This document shows positions 5,308 through 11,284 of a stretch of 11,284 nt of DNA, piece by piece. The translations under genes and the position numbers were made by a program. This DNA is from Betaproteobacteria bacterium (GTDB lineage: Bacteria > Pseudomonadota > Gammaproteobacteria > Burkholderiales > SG8-39). How positions within the stretch are numbered: the first letter of the stretch is position 1; each line of letters opens with the position of its first letter. The stretch covers positions 1-11,284 of the forward strand of contig JAABRB010000083.1 in assembly GCA_011391185.1 (NCBI GenBank), written 5' to 3'. The notes beneath the pieces were generated by a model. The model worked only from the letters and a program-made list of their open reading frames with translations. It did no database searches and was not told the DNA's origin.

Positions 5308-8154
5308 TCATCCCTTGAACCGGCCGAACGCGGTTTCGACCAGCTTCTTCTGTTGCTCATTGTGCTTGGCCGTGTAGCCGACCGCCGGTGACGCCGAGGA
5401 CGCGCGCCCGGCGTAATGGAGCTTCTGCCCGGCGCGCATGTTCTCGCGCAGATAATGCTGCGACTGATACCACGCGCCCTGATTCTGCGGCTCCTCCTGG
5501 CACCAGACCACCTCGGTGGCGTTTGAATAGCGGCGAATCTCCGCCGCAAACTGCTTGTGAGGGAACGGATAGAGCTGCTCGACCCGGATCACGGCGATGC
5601 TGTCCAGGCGCCGCTCGCGGCGCGCGGCCACCAGATCGTAGTAGACCTTGCCGCTGCATGCGACGATTCGCGACACGGCCTGCGGCTCGAGCGCATCGAT
5701 CTCGCCGATCACCGTCTGGAAACCTCCGCGCGCCAGTTCCCGCAGGCTCGAAACGGCTTCCGGCTTTCTGAGCAGGGACTTCGGCGTCATGATGACCAGC
5801 GGCTTTCTGAAGGGCCGCACCATCTGCCGGCGCAGGAGATGAAAGATCTGTGCCGGCGTGCTCGGCACGCATACCTGGATGTTGTGTTCTGCAGTGAGCT
5901 GCAGGTAGCGCTCCAGCCGCGCCGAGGAGTGCTCGGGCCCCTGCCCTTCGTAGCCGTGGGGAAGCAGCATCACGAGCCCGCACATCCGGCCCCATTTCGC
6001 CTCACCGGAGGCGATGAACTGGTCGATGACGACCTGGGCGCCGTTTGCGAAGTCGCCGAACTGCGCTTCCCACACGACCAGGTCGTTCGGTTCCGCGCAG
6101 GTGTAGCCGTACTCGAAGCCGAGCACTGCCTCCTCCGAGAGCACCGAGTCGATCACGACGAAGTCCGCCTGGTTCTCCTGCAGGCTGGAGAGCGGCACAT
6201 GGGTGCCGGCGTCCCACTTCTCGCGATTCTGGTCGTGCAGCACCGCATGACGATGGCCGAAGGTGCCGCGCCCGGCGTCCTGCCCGGAGACTCGCACGCC
6301 ATAACCCGAGACGAGCAACGAGGCGTAGGCAAGCGTCTCGCCCATGCCCCAGTCGAGCATCTTCTTGCCGTTGCCCATGTCCCGGCGCGCCTGGATCACG
6401 CGCGCCACCACCGGGTGGAGCACGAAACCATCCGGGACCGAGGTGAGCCGCTCGGTCAGGCGCCGGAGTTCTTCGATCGGGACTGCCGTATCGGCGACGT
6501 CCGTCCACTTCGACTTGAGAAACGGCGCCCAGTCGATCGCGTACTTGCGCTGGAAGTTCGAGAGTGTCGTGCTCGCGGTGTGCCGCCCTTCGTCGAGCGC
6601 CTGCCGGAACGCCGCGATCAGGCTGTCCGGTTCGCCTTCCTGGATGACCCCCTCCGCAATGAGCTTCTCGGCATACAGGCGCCGCGTCCCGGGATGCTGG
6701 TTGATTCGCTTGTACATCAGCGGCTGGGTCACCGAAGGCTCGTCCTGCTCGTTGTGCCCGAGCTTCCTGAAACACACCAGATCGATCACGACGTCGCGCT
6801 TGAACTCCTTGCGATAGTCCATGGCGAGCTGGGTCACGAAGAGCGCCGCTTCCGGATCGTCGGCGTTCACATGGAAGATCGGCGCCTCGATCATCTTCGC
6901 GACGTCCGAGCAGTAGGTCGTGGAGCGCGCATCGCGCGTGTCGGAGGTCGTGAATCCGATCTGGTTGTTCACGATGACATGCACCGTGCCGCCGGTCGCA
7001 TAGCCGCGCGTCTGCGAGAGATTGAGCGTCTCCATCACGACGCCCTGTCCCGCGAAGGCCGCGTCGCCATGGATCAGCACGGGCAGCACGCGATCCCCGG
7101 TCCGGTCCTGCCGCCGGTGCTGGCGCGCACGCACCGAGCCTTCCACGACCGGGTTGACGATTTCGAGATGCGACGGATTGAACGCCAGCGTGATGTGCAC
7201 CGGTCCGCCCGGCGTCGACGCGTCGGCCGAGAATCCGTTGTGATACTTCACGTCGCCCGAGGACAGTTCGGACACGTGCTGGCCCTCGAACTCGGCGAAA
7301 AGGTCCTTGGGCGACTTGCCGATCGTGTTGACGAGCACGTTCAGGCGGCCGCGGTGCGCCATGCCGATCACCAGCTCCTCGACCCCCTGGCTACCCGCGC
7401 GCCGGACAATCTCGTCCATCACCGGAATCAGGGTGTCCCCGCCCTCCAGCGAAAAGCGCTTCTGGCCGACATAGCGCGTGTGGAGGTACTTCTCGAGCGT
7501 CTCGGCGGCGGTCAGGCCATCGAGCAGTCTGCGCTTCTGCTCCGGCGGAAAGACGAAATTGCCGCGGACCGGCTCCAGCCGGCTCTGGATCCAGTTCTTC
7601 TGCGCCGTGTCGGCGATATACATGTATTCAGCGCCGATCGTTGCGGTATACGTGTCCCGCAGGATCTGCATGATCTCGCGCAGCGTCGCCTCTTCCGGGC
7701 CAACCAGGGTTCCGGTGTTGAAAACCGTATCCATGTCGGCATCGATGAGGTCGTAGAACGCAGGCTCCAGCTCGGGGATCTGCGGACGCGGCATCCGCTT
7801 GAGCGGATCGAGCTGTGCCCAGCGCGACCCGAGCGTGCGGTAGGCCGCGATCAGGAGCAGGACGTAGACCTGCTTCCGGCTGACGCCGCGGTCGGTCGAC
7901 GCGGGCGGTGTCCGCAGGCTTCCCTGCCGCGCGCGCTGGGCGAAGGAAGCGACGACCGGCGCATGCGCCATGTCGCGTCCCGGGTGCCCACCCTGGGCGC
8001 CCCCCGGAAACAGCTGCAGCTTGTCGAAATACTCGCGCCAGCTCTCCGGAACCGACTGCGGGTTATCGAGATAGCATTCGTACAGCTCCTCGACGAACGG
8101 CGCGTTGCCGCCGAAGAGATAGGAATTCGCGAGGAGCTGCTTCATCCCACTCAT
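5308..8154 (-). CDS. sucA: 2-Oxoglutarate dehydrogenase E1 component (thiamine diphosphate-dependent)
   Basis: This encodes 948 residues (E. coli SucA has 933). The enzyme decarboxylates 2-oxoglutarate on thiamine diphosphate and succinylates the lipoyl group of SucB, committing carbon to succinyl-CoA in the TCA cycle. The N-terminal E2-binding segment (SYLFGGNAPFVEELYECYL, 11-29) is intact. Active-site stretches include GMAHRGRLNVL (264-274, His267) and DVKYHNGF (301-308, His305). The thiamine-diphosphate/metal motif runs from GDAAFAGQG (363-371) to NNQIGFTT (396-403). GHNEQDEPSVTQPLMY (466-481), FGHRHAVLHD and the C-terminal ASPAVGY are typical of the family. The frame is open upstream to 8217, inside gltA, but ATG 8154 has GGAG six bases before it. 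A second ATG three codons on (8145) is a possible alternative with poorer spacing. Only 16 bp separate it from gltA, so the two are very likely co-transcribed. Confidence 0.98.
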   Translation of the reverse strand: MSGMKQLLANSYLFGGNAPFVEELYECYLDNPQSVPESWREYFDKLQLFPGGAQGGHPGRDMAHAPVVASFAQRARQGSLRTPPASTDRGVSRKQVYVLLLIAAYRTLGSRWAQLDPLKRMPRPQIPELEPAFYDLIDADMDTVFNTGTLVGPEEATLREIMQILRDTYTATIGAEYMYIADTAQKNWIQSRLEPVRGNFVFPPEQKRRLLDGLTAAETLEKYLHTRYVGQKRFSLEGGDTLIPVMDEIVRRAGSQGVEELVIGMAHRGRLNVLVNTIGKSPKDLFAEFEGQHVSELSSGDVKYHNGFSADASTPGGPVHITLAFNPSHLEIVNPVVEGSVRARQHRRQDRTGDRVLPVLIHGDAAFAGQGVVMETLNLSQTRGYATGGTVHVIVNNQIGFTTSDTRDARSTTYCSDVAKMIEAPIFHVNADDPEAALFVTQLAMDYRKEFKRDVVIDLVCFRKLGHNEQDEPSVTQPLMYKRINQHPGTRRLYAEKLIAEGVIQEGEPDSLIAAFRQALDEGRHTASTTLSNFQRKYAIDWAPFLKSKWTDVADTAVPIEELRRLTERLTSVPDGFVLHPVVARVIQARRDMGNGKKMLDWGMGETLAYASLLVSGYGVRVSGQDAGRGTFGHRHAVLHDQNREKWDAGTHVPLSSLQENQADFVVIDSVLSEEAVLGFEYGYTCAEPNDLVVWEAQFGDFANGAQVVIDQFIASGEAKWGRMCGLVMLLPHGYEGQGPEHSSARLERYLQLTAEHNIQVCVPSTPAQIFHLLRRQMVRPFRKPLVIMTPKSLLRKPEAVSSLRELARGGFQTVIGEIDALEPQAVSRIVACSGKVYYDLVAARRERRLDSIAVIRVEQLYPFPHKQFAAEIRRYSNATEVVWCQEEPQNQGAWYQSQHYLRENMRAGQKLHYAGRASSASPAVGYTAKHNEQQKKLVETAFGRFKG

Positions 8155-8160
8155 TCGGAA

Positions 8161-8164
8161 CTCC
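8161..8164 (-). promoter_or_regulatory. Ribosome-binding site deciding the sucA start
   Basis: In the 16-bp gltA-sucA gap the minus strand reads CCGGAGTTCCGAATG, with GGAG six bases before the ATG at 8154. The alternative ATG at 8145 would lie 15 bases away, which is too far for good initiation. Confidence 0.7.
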
Positions 8165-8170
8165 GGTCCG

Positions 8171-9463
8171 CTATCCGCGCTTGTCCATCGGGACGAAATC
8201 ACGGCGCGTGGCGCCAATGTAGAGCTGCCGGGGCCGGCCGATTTTCTGCTCGGGGTCGCCGATCATCTCGTTCCACTGCGCAACCCACCCGGCGGTGCGC
8301 GCCAGCGCGAAGATCCCCGTGAAGAGCTTGGTCGGTATCCCGAGCGCGCGCTGCACGATCCCCGAGTAGAAGTCGACGTTCGGGTAGAGCTTCTTGTTCA
8401 CGAAATAGTCGTCCTCCAGCGCCACCTTCTCCAGCGCGATGGCAAGCTTGAACAGCGGGTCGTCGTGCAACCCCAGTTCGTTCAGCACCTCATGGCAGGT
8501 CTCGCGCATCAGTTTTGCCCGGGGGTCGTAGTTCTTGTAAACACGATGACCGAACCCCATCAGCTTGACGCCCGAGTTCTTGTCCTTCGCCTTCTTCAGA
8601 AACTCGCCGATCTTCGAGACATCCCCGATCTGCTCGAGCATGTTCAGAGCCGCTTCATTCGCGCCGCCGTGCGCGGGCCCCCACAGGCAGGCGATCCCGG
8701 CGGAGATGCAGGCGAACGGATTCGCGCCGGAGGACCCCGCAAGCCGCACGGTCGACGTCGACGCGTTCTGCTCGTGATCCGCGTGCAGGATCAGGATCCG
8801 GTCGAGCGCCCGCACCAGGACCGGATTGGGCACGTACTCCTCGCAAGGTGTCGCGAACATCATGTGCATGAAGTTCGCGGTGTAGGAAAACGCGTTCCGC
8901 GGATGCATGAACGGCTGGCCGATGTTGTACTTGTAGGCCATCGCGACGATGGTCGGCATCTTGGCGATGAGCCGGATGGCCGCAATGATGCGATGCTGGG
9001 GATCGTTGATGTCGAGCGAATCGTGGTAGAAGGCCGAAAGCGCGCCGACGACGCCGACGAGCGACGCCATCGGATGCGCGTCGCGCCGAAACCCGTTGTA
9101 GAAGCGCGTCAACTGATCGTGCACCATGTTGTGGCGCGAAATGCGGCCGTTCCAGTCGTCGAACTGCGCCTTGGTGGGCAGCTCGCCGTGCTTCAGCAGA
9201 TAGGCGACCTCCGGAAAGGTGCATTTTTCGGCGAGCTGCTCGATCGGGTATCCGCGATAGAGCAGGATTCCCTGGTCGCCGTCGATGTAGGTGATTGCCG
9301 ACATGGCGCTTCCGGTCGAGAGAAAACCCGGGTCGTAGGTGAACATCCCAGTCGTGCCGTAGAGGGTACGAATGTCGACCACGTCCGGGCCGATTGTTCC
9401 CTTGAGGACCGGGAACTCGGCAGTCTTGCCCTTGCCCCAGCTCAATACAGCCTTGTCGCTCAT
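8171..9463 (-). CDS. gltA: Citrate synthase (type II, hexameric class)
   Basis: This encodes 430 residues (E. coli GltA has 427). It condenses acetyl-CoA with oxaloacetate to citrate and coenzyme A, the entry step of the TCA cycle. Family signatures are [20 protein letters not shown] (58-77), [16 protein letters not shown] (225-240), [10 protein letters not shown] (262-271) and [14 protein letters not shown] (303-316). The catalytic triad of the family maps to H265, H306 and D364. The N-terminal beta-rich segment before residue 50 and the segment FATPCEEY (203-210) are features of the NADH-sensitive Gram-negative type II enzymes, so allosteric NADH inhibition is plausible but not shown. ATG 9463 is preceded by GAGGAG at 6 bases. 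An upstream in-frame ATG at 9499 overlaps the sdhE stop as ATGA and would add 12 residues not usual in the family. It sits 32 bp after sdhE and 16 bp before sucA. Confidence 0.97.
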   Translation of the reverse strand: MSDKAVLSWGKGKTAEFPVLKGTIGPDVVDIRTLYGTTGMFTYDPGFLSTGSAMSAITYIDGDQGILLYRGYPIEQLAEKCTFPEVAYLLKHGELPTKAQFDDWNGRISRHNMVHDQLTRFYNGFRRDAHPMASLVGVVGALSAFYHDSLDINDPQHRIIAAIRLIAKMPTIVAMAYKYNIGQPFMHPRNAFSYTANFMHMMFATPCEEYVPNPVLVRALDRILILHADHEQNASTSTVRLAGSSGANPFACISAGIACLWGPAHGGANEAALNMLEQIGDVSKIGEFLKKAKDKNSGVKLMGFGHRVYKNYDPRAKLMRETCHEVLNELGLHDDPLFKLAIALEKVALEDDYFVNKKLYPNVDFYSGIVQRALGIPTKLFTGIFALARTAGWVAQWNEMIGDPEQKIGRPRQLYIGATRRDFVPMDKRG

Positions 9464-9469
9464 CACGTT

Positions 9470-9475
9470 CTCCTC
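9470..9475 (-). promoter_or_regulatory. Ribosome-binding site deciding the gltA start
   Basis: GAGGAG on the minus strand ends 6 bases before the ATG at 9463. This near-consensus site, lying inside the longer open frame, is the main reason to prefer 9463 over the ATG at 9499. Confidence 0.75.
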
Positions 9476-9495
9476 GTCGTATATCGGCGCGGTGC

Positions 9496-9747
9496 TCATG
9501 CTTCGCGCAGAAGCTGCAGGATCGGAATCAGGCGTGCGTCCGGGCATACTGCCCGTCCGCATATGAGATCCCACAACTCGTTATCGCCGAACTCGAGCAG
9601 CGTTTTCAGCTGCCCGAGCGTTTCGCGTTCCAGCGTTCCGGCATGCCGATCCAGAAACCGGGTCAGCACGACGTCATTCTCCAGCATACCGCGCCGGCAT
9701 TGCCAGCGCAGCCGGCGCATTTCCTCCTCGCTAACTCCCTCGGCCAC
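9496..9747 (-). CDS. sdhE: FAD assembly factor SdhE (YgfY/Sdh5 family), probable GTG start
   Basis: This small protein, 83 residues from GTG 9747, helps attach FAD covalently to SdhA in the cytoplasm. The family hallmark RGxxE is present as RRGMLEND (R19, G20, E23), preceded by RLRWQC. The middle [16 protein letters not shown] matches the conserved (D/N)xxLxxxL-type region, and the length fits the usual 80-95 residues. GTG 9747 has GGAGAG eight bases upstream. The first in-frame ATG (9720) would give 74 residues and has its purine run only 3 bases away, so GTG is preferred. It begins 17 bases after the sdhB stop, placing the flavinylation factor in the same message as its target SdhA. No catalytic residues are expected. 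Confidence 0.92.
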   Translation of the reverse strand: MAEGVSEEEMRRLRWQCRRGMLENDVVLTRFLDRHAGTLERETLGQLKTLLEFGDNELWDLICGRAVCPDARLIPILQLLREA

Positions 9748-9755
9748 GTCGTCGG

Positions 9756-9761
9756 CTCTCC
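9756..9761 (-). promoter_or_regulatory. Ribosome-binding site supporting the sdhE GTG start
   Basis: GGAGAG on the minus strand lies between the sdhB stop (9765-9767) and the GTG at 9747, with 8-base spacing. It supports GTG over the ATG nine codons downstream. Confidence 0.65.
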
Positions 9762-9764
9762 GGA

Positions 9765-10460
9765 TCAGACGGTCCGCCTGACCATCAGGTCCTTGATCTT
9801 GCCGATCGCGCGCGTGGGATTGAGGCCCTTCGGACACACGTCCACGCAATTCATGATCGTGTGGCAGCGGAACAGCCGGTAGGGATCCTCGAGATTGTCG
9901 AGCCGCTCGTTGGTGGCCTGGTCCCGGCTGTCCGCGATGAACCGATACGCCTGCAGCAGACCGGCCGGGCCCACGAATTTGTCCGGATTCCACCAGAACG
10001 AGGGACACGACGTGGAGCAGCACGCGCAGAGGATGCATTCGTACAATCCGTCGAGCTCCGCGCGCTCCTCGGGGGACTGCAAACGCTCGCGCTCCGGGGG
10101 CGGGTCCGCGTTGACGAGGTACGGCTTGATCGAGTTGTACTGCTTGAAAAACTGGGTCATGTCCACGATGAGGTCGCGGATCACGGGCAATCCGGGCAGC
10201 GGCCGGAGCACGACCGCGTCCTTCAGATCGGCTACCGGCGTGATGCAGGCAAGTCCGTTCGTGCCGTTGATGTTCATGGCGTCCGAGCCGCACACGCCTT
10301 CCCGGCAGGAACGCCGGAACGCGAACGAGTCGTCCATGGCCTTCACCTTGACGAGCAGGTCCAGCAGCATACGATCCCCTGCGTCGACCGGGACGTCGTA
10401 ATCCTTCATGTAGGGCTTCGCGTCGCGGTCCGGGTCGTACCGATAAATGCTGACTCGCAT
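9765..10460 (-). CDS. sdhB: Succinate dehydrogenase iron-sulfur subunit
   Basis: This encodes 231 residues (E. coli SdhB has 238), the electron-transfer subunit of complex II on the inner face of the membrane, which carries electrons from SdhA FAD to quinone. The N-terminal [2Fe-2S] domain has C52, C57, D60 and C72 in RSCREGVCGSDAMNINGTNG and the following GLAC. Asp in place of the third Cys is also the E. coli pattern. The C-terminal domain has ECILCACCSTSCP: by analogy with E. coli, C142, C145, C148 and C209 bind [4Fe-4S], and C152, C199 and C205 bind [3Fe-4S]. All expected ligands are present. ATG 10460 has GGAG eight bases upstream. The frame is open further back into sdhA, but the N-terminus MRVSIYRYDPD is the natural one. 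It follows sdhA by 16 bp. The membrane anchors SdhC and SdhD are not in the window and are expected upstream of sdhA. Confidence 0.98.
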   Translation of the reverse strand: MRVSIYRYDPDRDAKPYMKDYDVPVDAGDRMLLDLLVKVKAMDDSFAFRRSCREGVCGSDAMNINGTNGLACITPVADLKDAVVLRPLPGLPVIRDLIVDMTQFFKQYNSIKPYLVNADPPPERERLQSPEERAELDGLYECILCACCSTSCPSFWWNPDKFVGPAGLLQAYRFIADSRDQATNERLDNLEDPYRLFRCHTIMNCVDVCPKGLNPTRAIGKIKDLMVRRTV

Positions 10461-10468
10461 TCGAAGGG

Positions 10469-10472
10469 CTCC
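10469..10472 (-). promoter_or_regulatory. Ribosome-binding site deciding the sdhB start
   Basis: In the 16-bp sdhA-sdhB gap the minus strand reads CGGAGCCCTTCGAATG, with GGAG eight bases before the ATG at 10460. Confidence 0.65.
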
Positions 10473-10476
10473 GTTC

Positions 10477-11284
10477 TCAGTATGTGCGCGCCTTCGGCGC
10501 GATCGATTCGGCAGTGAGCGGCTTGAGGTTGACCGGTTTGTATTCCAGCCGGTCGCCGTCCTTGAACCAAAGGCTGTGCCGCATCCAGCCCGCATCGTCC
10601 CGCTCGGGAAAGTCGGCGCGATCGTGCGCGCCACGCGATTCCTTGCGCGCATCGGCCGCGATCATCGTCGCGCGCGCGGCTTCCATCAGATTATCGAGCT
10701 CGAGCGCCTCGACGCGGGCGGTGTTGAATATCTTGCTCTTGTCCTGGATCCCGGTACGCGCCACGCGTTCGGTGAGCTCGCGAATCTTGCGGACCCCCTC
10801 CGCGAGCAAGTCCGGAAATCGAAATACGCCGCAGTGCGCCTGCATCGTCCGGCGCAATGCCTCGCCCAACTTGGACACGCTTTCGCCGTCCTTCTGCCCG
10901 TCGAGCCGGGCAAGACGCGCAAGCGTGCGATCGCCGGCGTCTGCGGGCAGCCGCTTGTGCCCCGGGTTCTCCTTCAGGAACCGGATCACCGAGTTTCCCG
11001 CGGCCTTCCCGAGCACGACCAGGTCCGTAAGCGAGTTCGTTCCGAGCCGGTTCGCGCCATGCACTGACGCGCAGGCGCATTCCCCGGCCGCGTAATAGCC
11101 GGGAACCGGCGTGCTGGGCCCGGCCGCCCCGGGCACAATGACCTCGCCGAGGAAGTTCGTCGGAATCCCGCCCATCTGATAATGGACCGTCGGCACGACC
11201 GGGATCGGATCGCGCACCGGATCGACGTTCGCGAATTTCTTCGCGATCTCGCGAATGCCCGGCAACCGCTTGTCGATGACCTCC
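10477..11284 (-). CDS. sdhA: Succinate dehydrogenase flavoprotein subunit, C-terminal part (5' end cut by window)
   Basis: The last 268 codons of the FAD-bearing subunit of complex II, which oxidises succinate to fumarate. The open frame runs to the window edge; full SdhA proteins are about 590 residues, so the FAD-attachment histidine region and most of the FAD domain lie outside. Conserved stretches are HYQMGGIPTN (34-43 of the visible part, containing an active-site His), GEC...SVHGANRLGTNSLTDLV (with the substrate-binding Arg of the ANR motif), the C-terminal helical domain with FNTARVEALELDNLMEAA, and ESRGAHDRADFPERDD. It ends in the typical KARTY. GANRLGTNS distinguishes it from fumarate reductase only weakly, but the linked sdhB, sdhE, gltA and suc genes make the aerobic enzyme the natural reading. 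Confidence 0.97.
   Translation of the reverse strand, partial: EVIDKRLPGIREIAKKFANVDPVRDPIPVVPTVHYQMGGIPTNFLGEVIVPGAAGPSTPVPGYYAAGECACASVHGANRLGTNSLTDLVVLGKAAGNSVIRFLKENPGHKRLPADAGDRTLARLARLDGQKDGESVSKLGEALRRTMQAHCGVFRFPDLLAEGVRKIRELTERVARTGIQDKSKIFNTARVEALELDNLMEAARATMIAADARKESRGAHDRADFPERDDAGWMRHSLWFKDGDRLEYKPVNLKPLTAESIAPKARTY

Noticed and set aside
5557..8322. A 921-codon plus-strand open frame antisense to sucA
   Set aside because: It is a shadow of the conserved sucA reading frame, with no family resemblance and no ribosome-binding site evidence. The same applies to the 438-codon plus-strand frame at 8465-9781 opposite gltA and sdhE.
9476..9490. TATACG as a -10 element for a separate gltA promoter
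   Set aside because: No -35-like hexamer is found at the right distance, and a start site there would fall on or after the gltA ribosome-binding site.
9496..10293. A 265-codon minus-strand frame ending at the sdhE stop
   Set aside because: Only its last 83 codons (from GTG 9747) match SdhE; the rest is sdhB read in the wrong frame. It is not an SdhB-SdhE fusion.

Overview
The window comes from a high-GC proteobacterium, most likely a betaproteobacterium. The main clue is gene order. Read along the minus strand it runs sdhA (partial) - sdhB - sdhE - gltA - sucA - sucB - lpd - zapE - acuI-like (partial). A TCA-cycle block with gltA between the succinate dehydrogenase and 2-oxoglutarate dehydrogenase genes, followed by a dedicated lpd and a ZapE/AFG1 ATPase, is the arrangement I associate with Burkholderiales and relatives. 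This assignment comes from remembered synteny and protein style, not from a search.

Layout from the high-coordinate end, which is upstream in transcription: the last 268 codons of sdhA (10477-11284); sdhB (9765-10460), with all cluster cysteines; sdhE (9496-9747), the FAD-assembly factor, probably starting at GTG; gltA (8171-9463), a type II citrate synthase; sucA (5308-8154), the E1 of 2-oxoglutarate dehydrogenase; a 181-bp gap with short palindromes; sucB (3858-5126), the lipoyl-bearing E2; a 249-bp gap almost filled by a large imperfect inverted repeat with a 32-bp tandem array at its centre; lpd (2178-3608), the E3; zapE (933-2177), whose ATG directly follows the lpd stop; and the first 284 codons of a YhdH/AcuI-type quinone oxidoreductase-like protein (1-854).

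All nine genes are on one strand. Gaps from sdhA to sucA are 16-32 bp, each holding a Shine-Dalgarno sequence, so this part looks like one operon. Together the genes encode citrate synthase, the complete three-part 2-oxoglutarate dehydrogenase, and the flavoprotein and iron-sulfur halves of complex II with its flavinylation factor. ZapE and the AcuI-like reductase are accessory genes at the 3' end.

The protein-coding content is ordinary central metabolism, and I see no undescribed system. The features most worth a second look are non-coding: the nested hairpin and tandem-repeat element between sucB and lpd, whose two outer hairpins differ by fully compensatory base pairs, and a 12-bp in-frame tandem repeat that carries the zapE stop codon. 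There is no gene-free stretch over 300 bp, and I found no tRNA, rRNA, CRISPR array, transposase or convincing promoter.
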